40,790 nt of DNA from an uncultured Clostridia bacterium (GCA_904501985.1 CAJGCT010000010.1:1-40790); one strand, 5' to 3'; counted from the first letter of the stretch, positions 7,590 through 14,390 are shown. The notes: a model not told the origin generated them from the sequence alone. Program-made: numbers and translations.

Positions 7590-8781
7590 AATCAACTTCC
7601 CATAACAATTCTCCGATGGATTTACCCGTTTCTTTTGCTATCTTTGCCAAATCGTCATATTCATATTTTTTTCGGGTAACTCCATAGCCTTTGGAAATTT
7701 TGCAACGGATACTGCCGTAAGCGGTTTCAATATTTTGTATTTCACGCTCTAAAATATGTCTTTGTAATTTGTTTTCTCTGATGCCAAGAGTGGTTGTATG
7801 CTTAAATATTGTTTTTATAATTGCTTCTTTATCTTTTTCGCGGCACACAGTGTGTATAAGAATACCGGGACGAGATTTTTTCATACCGATTGCTGTTGTA
7901 TATACATCCAAAGCCCCTGCTGCAAAAAGTCTGTCCATTGCAAATCCAATTGCTTCACCTGTCATATCATCAACATTGCAATTCAGCTCACAAATTTCAT
8001 CAGAGTTTTGTTCGCATTCTCCAAGCATAACTCTTATACAATTAGCTGTTTCAAAATCCTTTGTTCCCATTCCGTAACCTATGGCCGTTGTTTTCATAAC
8101 AGGCATATTTCCAAACTCATTTACAAAGTGTTTAAGAAGTGCAGCTCCTGTAGGTGTACAAAGTTCTCCATTTACAGCACCCGAATAAATTGGTACATTT
8201 TTTAAAATGTACGCAGTTGCAGGTGCAGGAACAGGCAAAATTCCGTGAGCACATTTAACTTTTCCGCTTCCTACATGAATAGGCGAAGCGATAATCTTAT
8301 CCACATTAAGTCTATTTACCAAAAGACAAACCGCAACAACATCCGCTATCGCATCCATTGTTCCAACTTCGTGAAAATGTATCTCCGAAACAGGAACACC
8401 ATGGGCTTTACTTTCAGCTTCTGCAATCAGTTCATAAACTGCTATAACATCATCTTTTACTTTTGGGGGTAAATTAAGATGTTCGCACACAATATGCTCT
8501 ATTTCATGTAGTCCGCTATGACTGTGTTCTTGATTATGATTGTGTGAGTGGTCGTGTCCGTGATGATGTTCACCTTCCTCAATACCATCAACAAAAATTC
8601 TGATATGTGTACCGCATATTCCACATTTAACAGAACTTTCTTTTACATATTTAACTTTTGGAATGCCGATAGAATTTAATTCCTCAATAAATTCATCTGC
8701 GTTTGGCATCAGTTCAAGCAGTGCAGCTGTAAGCATATCTCCTGCTGCACCCATACCGCAATCTATATATAGTAAGCGCAC
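7579..8781 (-). CDS. larC: LarC: nickel insertion into the pincer nucleotide
   Basis: This 400-residue protein is a CTP-dependent cyclometallase that inserts nickel into pyridinium-3,5-bisthiocarboxylic acid mononucleotide, the last step of cofactor synthesis for LarA-type enzymes. The N-terminal MRLLYIDCGMGAAGDMLTAA and the VSEIHFHEVGTMDAIADVV block are typical. A histidine-rich loop (about residues 72-97, EHHHGHDHSHNHNQEHSHSG) is a likely nickel-binding region. The C-terminal domain begins near residue 265 (LNCNVDDMTGEAIGFAMDRL). In Lactiplantibacillus plantarum the two halves are joined by ribosomal frameshifting; here they are one uninterrupted frame. The start is GTG at 8781, after AAGGAGGT. 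It sits three bases after larB. Confidence 0.93.
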   Translation of the reverse strand: MRLLYIDCGMGAAGDMLTAALLELMPNADEFIEELNSIGIPKVKYVKESSVKCGICGTHIRIFVDGIEEGEHHHGHDHSHNHNQEHSHSGLHEIEHIVCEHLNLPPKVKDDVIAVYELIAEAESKAHGVPVSEIHFHEVGTMDAIADVVAVCLLVNRLNVDKIIASPIHVGSGKVKCAHGILPVPAPATAYILKNVPIYSGAVNGELCTPTGAALLKHFVNEFGNMPVMKTTAIGYGMGTKDFETANCIRVMLGECEQNSDEICELNCNVDDMTGEAIGFAMDRLFAAGALDVYTTAIGMKKSRPGILIHTVCREKDKEAIIKTIFKHTTTLGIRENKLQRHILEREIQNIETAYGSIRCKISKGYGVTRKKYEYDDLAKIAKETGKSIGELLWEVDYEK

Positions 8782-8783
8782 AA

Positions 8784-9548
8784 TTATACCTCCTTTTTTG
8801 TTTGCATATGGTTAATCATGTTTGCAAGATAGCCTGCCCCAAAGCCGTTATCTATATTAACAACAGAAACTCCGCTTGCACAGGAATTGAGCATAGATAA
8901 AAGAGCAGAAAGTCCGTTAAACGACGCCCCATAACCAACACTTGTTGGAACTGCAATAACAGGACAATCAGCAAGACCGGCGATAACACTCGCCAAGGCA
9001 CCTTCCATTCCTGCAATCGCTATAATAACACTTGCGCTCATTATGTCCTCAAGATGTGCAAGCATGCGGTGAAGGCCTGCAACACCAACATCGTAAAGTC
9101 TTACAACCTCATTGCCAAGAACTTCAGCAGTTATTGCCGCTTCTTCTGCAACGGGAATATCACTTGTACCACCTGTTGCCACAACTATTTTTCCTATTCC
9201 GTCAGGCACCGGGATTTCTCCTGAAATTGCACAACGAGCATCCTTGTAGTATTTTATTTGGTGAATATTGTTAATTATATTAGCTGATTCTTCTGAAAGT
9301 CGGGTTATTAAAATGTTATCTTGCCCATTCTTTTTCATACTTTCGATTATTCCAATGATTTGCTCAGATGTTTTTCCTGCACCATAAATTACTTCTGCTG
9401 TGCCTTGTCTTAATTTTCTGTGCATATCAACCTTGGCATAACCTATATCTTCAAAGGGTTTTATTTTTAGCTTAAGCAGCGCTTCCTCAACGGAAACAGT
9501 CCCATTTTTTACACTTTCAAGTATATTCTTTATATCAGTATTCATCAT
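8784..9548 (-). CDS. larB: LarB: nicotinate dinucleotide carboxylase/hydrolase
   Basis: This gene encodes 254 residues. LarB carboxylates the pyridinium ring of nicotinic acid adenine dinucleotide and releases AMP, giving the biscarboxylic mononucleotide, the first step of the nickel-pincer pathway. The C-terminal half resembles PurE, with VVATGGTSDIPVAEEA, DVGVAGLHRMLAHLEDI and AIAGMEGALASVIAGLADCP and the VPTSVGYGASFNGLSALL block. The N-terminal helical part includes GYAKVDMHRKLRQGTAEVIY. Two adjacent ATGs overlap the larE stop (ATGATGA), with GGAGG just upstream, so the genes are translationally coupled. Confidence 0.94.
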   Translation of the reverse strand: MMNTDIKNILESVKNGTVSVEEALLKLKIKPFEDIGYAKVDMHRKLRQGTAEVIYGAGKTSEQIIGIIESMKKNGQDNILITRLSEESANIINNIHQIKYYKDARCAISGEIPVPDGIGKIVVATGGTSDIPVAEEAAITAEVLGNEVVRLYDVGVAGLHRMLAHLEDIMSASVIIAIAGMEGALASVIAGLADCPVIAVPTSVGYGASFNGLSALLSMLNSCASGVSVVNIDNGFGAGYLANMINHMQTKKEV

Positions 9549-10288
9549 CTTACCTCCAAATCAAGAACAACAGAATCGTAGTATTTTAGCAGAAATTCTA
9601 AAATTTTTTTTCTGTTCTTTATTATTGAAGGCATCTGTGCCTCGTTTACTTGTATTTTTCCGATGCCGTTTTTTAGGCGTATGCGAAAATCTGTAAATCC
9701 CAAAGAAAGAAGGTAATTTTCTGCACATTCAGTTGCAGATAATTTTTCAGTTGTTATTTCTTCATTGGTAGCAACTCTTGTTGCAAGACAAGCATAAGCA
9801 GGCTTATCCCAAGTAAACAATCCTGCTTCTTTTGAAAATTTTCTTATATCCGCTTTTGTAAGTCCACATTCCTTTAGTGGTGAAAGAACAGATAGTTCAC
9901 GAAGAGCTTTCACGCCCGGTCGATCATTTTCGTCATCGGAAGCATTAGTTCCGTCTATAAGCACCTTATATCCGTCTTTTTCTGCTTCATTTATTATTGC
10001 AGAAAATATAGCCTTTTTGCAATAATAGCATCTGTTTTCAGGGTTATCTTTAACGCAAGGAACCGACAAAATATCAAGATTTATTATCTTCATTTCTACG
10101 TCAAGTTCTTTTGCGAGTTTTATTGCATCATCAAGTTCAAACTGAGGTTGAAAATCTGACTTAACATAGTATGCACAAACATTATTTGCGTACTTTTTTG
10201 CAGCATATAACAAATATGATGAATCCACTCCGCCTGAAAATGCCACAGCCACTCTTGGATTTTTGATAAAAAATTCTTTTAAATTCAT
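9545..10288 (-). CDS. larE: LarE: ATP-dependent sulfur transferase
   Basis: This gene encodes 247 residues. The PP-loop SGGVDSS at residues 18-24 activates the substrate carboxylates by adenylylation. LarE then converts the biscarboxylic mononucleotide to the bisthiocarboxylic form. Cys167 in DKPAYACLATR sits where the sacrificial cysteine of the L. plantarum enzyme is expected, so each enzyme may give up its own sulfur; Cys87 and Cys90 (RCYYC) form a second cysteine pair, and whether an iron-sulfur cluster version applies cannot be settled by eye. GGGAG precedes the ATG. It is followed directly by larB and larC. Confidence 0.93.
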   Translation of the reverse strand: MNLKEFFIKNPRVAVAFSGGVDSSYLLYAAKKYANNVCAYYVKSDFQPQFELDDAIKLAKELDVEMKIINLDILSVPCVKDNPENRCYYCKKAIFSAIINEAEKDGYKVLIDGTNASDDENDRPGVKALRELSVLSPLKECGLTKADIRKFSKEAGLFTWDKPAYACLATRVATNEEITTEKLSATECAENYLLSLGFTDFRIRLKNGIGKIQVNEAQMPSIIKNRKKILEFLLKYYDSVVLDLEVR

Positions 10289-10310
10289 AATTCAGCTCCC
10301 AATATACATG

Positions 10311-10340
10311 AAGCGGCTCCGTACATAGTCAGAGCCGCTT
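10311..10340 (-). other. Intercistronic stem-loop before larE
   Basis: A 9-bp stem (AAGCGGCTC at 10311-10319 with GAGCCGCTT at 10332-10340) with a 12-base loop lies between the membrane-protein pair and larE. No U-tract follows on the minus strand, so it is more likely an RNA processing or stability hairpin than a terminator. Confidence 0.55.
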
Positions 10341-10349
10341 TAACCCTTT

Positions 10350-10664
10350 TTACTTTCTTTTGAAAAGAATTGCCTTTACTACGCCTTTAGGATCTTTAAC
10401 AAGCAAAATAACAAGCCATATAACAAGAGCAAGTGCAACAACTGACAAACCGAGATATAAGTCGTTAAGCATATCGACCGGGGCAGGAGCAAAAAATTCT
10501 GCACCAAGTTCTGAATACTCAAATATCGCATCTACAAGCCACATTAAAGAAGCGCCCCAAAAAAGCCAGCAAAGGGTTCCTATTTTCATTTTGCTTTCAG
10601 GTGCATTTTTGTACCATAAAATCGTACAAATAATAGCAGCAAAAACAGATGTTAATAATGTCAT
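10350..10664 (-). CDS. Small membrane protein, lar-linked, unknown
   Basis: This 104-residue protein has three predicted membrane segments: residues ~3-18 (LLTSVFAAIICTILWY), ~27-48 (IGTLCWLFWGASLMWLVDAI) and ~67-90 (NDLYLGLSVVALALVIWLVI), with a basic tail ending FKRK. The loop after segment two contains acidic residues (DAIFEYSELGAE). No family is recognised. It starts two bases after the stop codon of the other membrane gene and precedes larE by 61 bases, so it probably belongs to the lar operon. A role in nickel or substrate transport is conceivable but only inferred from position. Confidence 0.7.
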   Translation of the reverse strand: MTLLTSVFAAIICTILWYKNAPESKMKIGTLCWLFWGASLMWLVDAIFEYSELGAEFFAPAPVDMLNDLYLGLSVVALALVIWLVILLVKDPKGVVKAILFKRK

Positions 10665-10665
10665 T

Positions 10666-11079
10666 TTAAGCTTCTGCCTTTACAAGTTCAGCTTCTTTTA
10701 CTGCTCTTTTTTCAATAATAGCTGATACTGCAAGCATACCGCACCATACAGCAGTAATAAGAACTGCCATTGTTGTTCCTGCACTTGTCATTTCCGCAAG
10801 CATTTCCGCGGTTTCTCCTGCTTGAACAGCTGTTAAAAACGGGAATGTGGGAATAATTTCACCGTGCCATACATGTTCAAATGCAAGCAGTGCACTTCCG
10901 CCCCAAAGAAGCTTATTTAGCCAACCTAACTTTGTTGAAAATTTGATTTTTGTTGTATCTTCAACAACTCCGTCTGCGAAAGAAATCTTTGCGGTTCCTT
11001 CCTTTTCTTTTGATTTCATTACCTTTGCGGCAATAGTTGTGATAACTGCTTCAGCAGCCGGTACCAAAAAACATGCCAT
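10666..11079 (-). CDS. Membrane protein, lar-linked, unknown
   Basis: This gene encodes 137 residues. Hydrophobic segments are at residues ~3-20 (CFLVPAAEAVITTIAAKVM), ~52-68 (LNKLLWGGSALLAFEHVWHG) and ~100-122 (GTTMAVLITAVWCGMLAVSA), with charged segments between. Two histidines in FEHVWHGE at the end of the second segment could bind metal. No known family is recognised. AGGAGGT is placed nine bases before the ATG. It is the first gene after an unusual leader with a promoter, palindrome and internal terminator, and appears to form a unit with the 104-residue membrane protein and larEBC. Confidence 0.72.
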   Translation of the reverse strand: MACFLVPAAEAVITTIAAKVMKSKEKEGTAKISFADGVVEDTTKIKFSTKLGWLNKLLWGGSALLAFEHVWHGEIIPTFPFLTAVQAGETAEMLAEMTSAGTTMAVLITAVWCGMLAVSAIIEKRAVKEAELVKAEA

Positions 11080-11120
11080 AAATATCTACCTCCTGATTTG
11101 GCGAACGATAAAATACAAAA

Positions 11121-11154
11121 GGCATACAATTTCTTTTCAAAGAAATCGCATACC
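11121..11154 (-). terminator. Intrinsic terminator inside the leader (attenuator)
   Basis: On the minus strand GGTATGCGATTTCTT and AAGAAATTGTATGCC pair over 15 positions (three are G-U) around a TGAA loop, followed by TTTTGTATTTT. It lies between a promoter and the first membrane gene, 42 bases before that start codon, so it would stop transcription of the lar genes unless prevented. An upstream segment, ATACTTT (11176-11182 on the minus strand), can pair with AAGGTAT on the 5' arm, giving a candidate antiterminator. Confidence 0.65.
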
Positions 11155-11215
11155 TTCTATGTACACATATCATCCAAAGTATAAAATAAATTTGATATAA
11201 ATGCTTCAGCATCTT

Positions 11216-11234
11216 TTTGAACTTCTTGTTCAAA
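11216..11234. promoter_or_regulatory. Inverted repeat at the lar operon start site
   Basis: TTTGAAC, five bases, GTTCAAA forms a perfect 7-bp inverted repeat a few bases downstream of the -10 element. It may be a repressor operator or, as RNA, the first hairpin of the leader. Confidence 0.55.
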
Positions 11235-11242
11235 CTACATTT

Positions 11243-11272
11243 ATTATATCATAATGACTTGAAAAAAGTCAA
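11243..11272 (-). promoter_or_regulatory. Promoter of the membrane-protein/lar operon
   Basis: TTGACT (11267-11272) and TATAAT (11243-11248) are separated by 18 bases on the minus strand. The -35 element overlaps the stop codon of the DUF3842 gene, so the lar genes have their own start point, with a leader of about 155 bases. Confidence 0.6.
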
Positions 11273-11682
11273 TACTTTTTGTTGATTTTTTTAATTTCAT
11301 TTACAATTTCTTCAATCTGGGCCGCAACACTTTGTTCTCGCACTCCCACTATACGGGTATTACAAGTATTAAACGGTAATAGAAATCTCACTGCATTACT
11401 CTGAGCAATGGCAAGTGCCATTTTCGGTGTGACTTCTCCAAGCATAGAATCTGCAACCACTATTCCGATAGGACCCACAATAACATCCGCATTTCTGCAA
11501 CCTACTACTACCGCATTTTCACCTGTTGCAGCTCCGTCTGCACCTGCTTTTAACATTGCAGTTGTTGCCATAACATTTGTACCTACTGCTGTTATATTAA
11601 CCTCTGATATATTCTCTTTTATAGCAGAAACAATCTGTTTTCCGATTCCTCCGCCTTGCGAATCAATTACTAATATATTCAT
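11269..11682 (-). CDS. DUF3842 family protein
   Basis: This 137-residue protein matches DUF3842, a clostridial family of unknown function. The N-terminus MNILVIDSQGGGIGKQIVSA looks like a Rossmann-type nucleotide-binding beta-alpha unit, followed by AVGTNVMATTAMLKAGADGA, ADVIVGPIGIVVADSMLGEV and a C-terminal PFNTCNTRIVGV. I chose the ATG at 11682 because AGGAGG precedes it; a longer frame to 11742 adds 20 poorly conserved residues. The downstream lar promoter overlaps its end. DUF3842 genes beside lar genes suggest a link to the nickel-pincer cofactor, but no activity is known. A 20-bp palindrome lies upstream. Confidence 0.85.
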   Translation of the reverse strand: MNILVIDSQGGGIGKQIVSAIKENISEVNITAVGTNVMATTAMLKAGADGAATGENAVVVGCRNADVIVGPIGIVVADSMLGEVTPKMALAIAQSNAVRFLLPFNTCNTRIVGVREQSVAAQIEEIVNEIKKINKKY

Positions 11683-11710
11683 TGTTAATCCCCTCCTATA
11701 ATCTTCCGAA

Positions 11711-11730
11711 GGTTTAGGATATCCTAAACC
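11711..11730. promoter_or_regulatory. Perfect 20-bp palindrome upstream of DUF3842
   Basis: GGTTTAGGATATCCTAAACC is identical to its own reverse complement over all 20 bases. It lies 29 bases before the start codon, between a terminator hairpin and the ribosome binding site, and is a candidate binding site for a dimeric regulator. Confidence 0.6.
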
Positions 11731-11740
11731 CTTATACAAC

Positions 11741-11772
11741 AAACTCCGAAACAGAATTTTGTTTCGGAGTTT
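11741..11772 (-). terminator. Terminator hairpin after the AbrB-type gene
   Basis: A perfect 13-bp stem (AAACTCCGAAACA at 11741-11753 with TGTTTCGGAGTTT at 11760-11772) has a six-base loop. The U-tract after it on the minus strand is short (TTTGTTGT), so termination may be partial and allow read-through to DUF3842, for which no clear promoter was seen. Confidence 0.65.
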
Positions 11773-11827
11773 AAACTGTCCTTAAGAACACTTCGCATAT
11801 TGACGCACTGTTTTATATACGTTTTAT

Positions 11828-12073
11828 TTATGCCTGGCGAGTCATGTCCTGGAGGCACTGCTTGCAGACAAGCTTGCCCTTGTACATGATAACATCATCG
11901 GCATTTCCGCAGAAAAGGCAAGCAGGAACATACTTCTTAAGTATGATCTTGTCTTCCTCAACGAAAATCTCGATAGAGTCCTTATTTTTAATGTCCATCT
12001 TATTGCGAAGCTCAATGGGGAGTACGATTCTGCCAAGCTCGTCTATTCTTCTTACGATTCCGGTGGATTTCAT
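11828..12073 (-). CDS. AbrB/SpoVT-type transition-state regulator
   Basis: This gene encodes 81 residues. The N-terminal swapped-hairpin DNA-binding domain reads MKSTGIVRRIDELGRIVLPI then ELRNKMDIKNKDSIEIFVEE, the standard AbrB/MazE/SpoVT pattern. The C-terminal part has two CxxC pairs (CLFCGNADDVIMYKGKLVC and KQC), suggesting a zinc knuckle instead of the B. subtilis dimerisation tail; this form is common in Clostridia. Such proteins control transition-state and sporulation genes and often repress themselves. A consensus promoter with a large inverted repeat over its -35 element lies upstream. spmA-spmB are divergent from it. Confidence 0.9.
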   Translation of the reverse strand: MKSTGIVRRIDELGRIVLPIELRNKMDIKNKDSIEIFVEEDKIILKKYVPACLFCGNADDVIMYKGKLVCKQCLQDMTRQA

Positions 12074-12164
12074 AGTATGTATTTCTCCTTTGTACTAATA
12101 ATAAAATGATTTCCAATCAGTTTCATATAGAGGATACATAATACTTTATTTCCTCTGTATATAC

Positions 12165-12193
12165 ATTCTACCATAAAACGGAAATTATGTCAA
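12165..12193 (-). promoter_or_regulatory. Promoter of the AbrB-type gene
   Basis: TTGACA (12188-12193) and TAGAAT (12165-12170) on the minus strand are separated by 17 bases. The leader is about 85 bases. Confidence 0.75.
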
Positions 12194-12213
12194 TCCCTAT
12201 TTCGACATAATTT
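12182..12213. promoter_or_regulatory. Inverted repeat over the -35 of the AbrB-type gene
   Basis: AAATTATGTC (12182-12191) and its exact reverse complement GACATAATTT (12204-12213) flank a 12-base spacer. Arm centres are 22 bases apart, two helical turns, and one arm contains the -35 element. It is a likely operator, perhaps for autoregulation. Confidence 0.6.
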
Positions 12214-12396
12214 TTCACAAAAAAACACGTAAGCGGTTGTACACATTGCCGATACATGGAAAAAATGACATTCGGGTACTAATAATGTAAAATAATGTAA
12301 TATTCTGCCTGCGTTTTAACGCATATATGCTATCGCATAATATAAAATTTCACACAGTATAATGTAGTATCATTCGCATTTAAAAAGGAGGTATAT

Positions 12397-12966
12397 ATGC
12401 TGCCTGTTGTGTTTTCGGTTATTTGCATATTTTCGGCAGTGTGGTCTGTCCTCACGGGGACGGGTGCCGAAACTGCTGCGGCTGTACTTGACGGAGCAGG
12501 GCGCGCGGTGGAAGTCACGCTGGCACTTCTTGGCGTCATGGGACTTTGGAGCGGAGTAATGGCGGTGTTTTCGGAAATCGGCGCAATAAAAAAGCTGGCA
12601 GGACTTATGAAGCCAATAACAAGGCTTATATTTCGTGAGCCGTGTGAGGAAGCGGTGGCGTGTCTTGCCGCAAATCTTCTCGGTGTTGGAAACGCCGCAA
12701 CGCCACTCGGAATTTCCGCACTTAAAAAAATGCAAGGTGGAAAAAGCGTTATTACCGATGACGGCATAATGCTGACGGTGCTTTGCTGCTCTGGCGTATC
12801 AATCGTCCCAACCACCGTGCTTGCACTCCGTGGAGCGGCAGGAGCCGGGATAATGTTCGAACTGCTTCCTATTATATGGGGTGTTGGCAGTGTGGGAGCG
12901 CTTATTTCTATTATACTGACAAAGTTGCTCTGCAAAGTTTTCAGACACAGGGGAGGCAGAACGTGA
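12397..12966 (+). CDS. spmA: Spore maturation protein A
   Basis: This 189-residue integral membrane protein belongs to the nucleoside-recognition (Gate) family. The block VMGLWSGVMAVFSEIGAIKK, then ANLLGVGNAATPLGISALKK and CCSGVSIVPTTVLALRGAAG are characteristic of SpmA. In Bacillus, SpmA and SpmB are needed for normal dehydration of the spore core and heat resistance; the mechanism is unknown. AAAAGGAGG precedes the ATG. The upstream region (12214-12396) has an AT-rich GCATAA-N17-TATAAT-like sequence near 12340-12365 that may be a promoter, but the sigma factor is unclear. It overlaps spmB by four bases. Confidence 0.93.
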   Translation: MLPVVFSVICIFSAVWSVLTGTGAETAAAVLDGAGRAVEVTLALLGVMGLWSGVMAVFSEIGAIKKLAGLMKPITRLIFREPCEEAVACLAANLLGVGNAATPLGISALKKMQGGKSVITDDGIMLTVLCCSGVSIVPTTVLALRGAAGAGIMFELLPIIWGVGSVGALISIILTKLLCKVFRHRGGRT

Positions 12967-13469
12967 CACAACTTGCCTCGGCGGTAGTTCCCACTGTAAT
13001 AGCGCTATGCGGCATTATTATACTTTTCTCAAAAAAGCCCATGTTCGATATTTTTATCGGCGGTATAAAGGATGGTGCTAAGACCGCTATTGGGCTGTTT
13101 CCCACGCTCTGCGCCCTTATGTGTGCCGTAGCAATGTTTTCCGCCTGCGGTGTGTCGGAGGTTATAGCGGATTTTTTTGAGGGTATAGGTGTACCTGAAG
13201 GACTTGCGGAATTTATTGTTATGCGTCCCATATCAGGCGCGGCATCAACTGCTATGCTTGCGGATATATTCAAAAACGAGGGCGCGGACAGCAGAGCCGG
13301 AATTGCCGCATCTGTAATGATGGCGGCATCGGACACGGTGATATATGTAATCTCTGTTTATCACTCTGCGGCAGGAATTAAGAAATCGCGGTTCACCTTA
13401 TTTGTCGCCCTTGCGTCCATGACTGCCGCAACGGTGCTTTCGGTCATTATAAGCCGCCGAATTATATAA
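12963..13469 (+). CDS. spmB: Spore maturation protein B
   Basis: This gene encodes 168 residues starting at a GTG that overlaps the spmA stop (GTGA), after GGGAGG. A longer open frame to 12783 lies inside spmA and was discarded. It is membrane-embedded, with segments such as ASAVVPTVIALCGIIILF, TAIGLFPTLCALMCAVAMFS and SRFTLFVALASMTAATVLSV. The signature MRPISGAASTAMLADIFKNE is diagnostic for SpmB. It is the partner of SpmA in spore core dehydration. Confidence 0.93.
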   Translation: MTQLASAVVPTVIALCGIIILFSKKPMFDIFIGGIKDGAKTAIGLFPTLCALMCAVAMFSACGVSEVIADFFEGIGVPEGLAEFIVMRPISGAASTAMLADIFKNEGADSRAGIAASVMMAASDTVIYVISVYHSAAGIKKSRFTLFVALASMTAATVLSVIISRRII

Positions 13470-13483
13470 AATAAGCTTACCAC

Positions 13484-13512
13484 TTGCAAAAATCGACGCA
13501 GAGTGGTATAAT
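13484..13512 (+). promoter_or_regulatory. Promoter of the DUF89 gene
   Basis: TTGCAA (13484-13489) and TATAAT (13507-13512) are separated by 17 bases, ending 24 bases before the start codon, just after spmB. Confidence 0.65.
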
Positions 13513-13536
13513 GGATGTTGAAAAGGGGTGCTTCCA

Positions 13537-14385
13537 ATGAATATTAAAGAAAAATGCTTACCGTGCATGGTTGAGCAGGCAATCAAGACCGCAAATATGG
13601 TAAATGCCGCGGACCGTGACGTGCTGTATAAAAAAATACTCGCTCAGATGAGCGAAATGGACTTTTCAATGACAACTCCCGAGGTGGTAGGGGACAGCAA
13701 CGAGATAATAAAGGCTCATGTGGGCTGTGTAGACCCGTATAAAGAGGTAAAAGACCGATATAATCGAATGTTTTCGGAAAAAATGTCGGAATATGCGAAA
13801 AAAATCAGTAGTTTCTCCGAGGCGGTCAAATATGCAATTGCCGCCAACATTATTGACTTTAATCCCATACATATAAATGTACACGAGGAAATGGAACGTG
13901 TATTTTCAAAAATTTCCGAGCTTACACTGACAATTGACGACAGGACTTGCCTTGAAGCGGACATAAAAGCCGCCAAAACGGTGCTGTATCTTGGAGATAA
14001 CTGCGGAGAGATGTGCTTTGACAAGCTGCTTATTGAGCATATAAAGCGTATTTCTCCGGACTGCCGTGTTTACTTTGCAGTGAGAGGGGCAGCGGTTATA
14101 AACGATAACACCTACGAGGATGCCATTTCGGTTAAAATGAACGAGGTTGCTACGGTTATTTCAAACGGTGACCATTCGCCCGGCACTGTGCTGTCGAGGG
14201 TTAGCGAAGAATTTCTTGATATATTTCGGTCGGCTGACGTGGTTATTTCAAAGGGGCAGGGAAATTTTGAGACCCTTGAGGGATGTGGGCGTGAAATATA
14301 TTTTATGTTAATGGCAAAATGTCCGGTGGTGGCGGAAGCACTTTCTGTTCCGCTCCGCTCACTTGTATGTAAGAAGCAGAAATAA
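13537..14385 (+). CDS. DUF89 / ARMT1-like metal-dependent phosphatase
   Basis: This gene encodes 282 residues. The N-terminal CLPCMVEQA (Cys7, Cys10) marks the prokaryotic subfamily I of DUF89. The metal/phosphate site is seen in VLYLGDNCGEMCFDKLLIEH and SKGQGNFETLEG, with a conserved NGDHSPGT segment. Some members are damage-control phosphatases that hydrolyse harmful phospho-metabolites, but the substrate here is unknown. The ATG at 13537 follows AAGGGG; a GTG at 13528 is an unlikely alternative. It has its own promoter and a terminator hairpin right after the stop. Confidence 0.88.
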   Translation: MNIKEKCLPCMVEQAIKTANMVNAADRDVLYKKILAQMSEMDFSMTTPEVVGDSNEIIKAHVGCVDPYKEVKDRYNRMFSEKMSEYAKKISSFSEAVKYAIAANIIDFNPIHINVHEEMERVFSKISELTLTIDDRTCLEADIKAAKTVLYLGDNCGEMCFDKLLIEHIKRISPDCRVYFAVRGAAVINDNTYEDAISVKMNEVATVISNGDHSPGTVLSRVSEEFLDIFRSADVVISKGQGNFETLEGCGREIYFMLMAKCPVVAEALSVPLRSLVCKKQK

Positions 14386-14390
14386 AAAAC

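Noticed and set aside
10311..10340. The stem-loop before larE as a terminator
   Set aside because: No U-tract follows on the minus strand and larE has no own promoter that I can see, so a full stop there is unlikely.
12783..12962. A longer spmB starting inside spmA
   Set aside because: The extension is out of frame with spmA and lacks membrane character; the GTG at 12963 has GGGAGG and the classic overlap with the spmA stop.
12330..12971. A 213-codon minus-strand frame opposite spmA
   Set aside because: It is Ser/Pro/Ala/Thr-rich and low-complexity, opposite to a clear spmA. It is a shadow.
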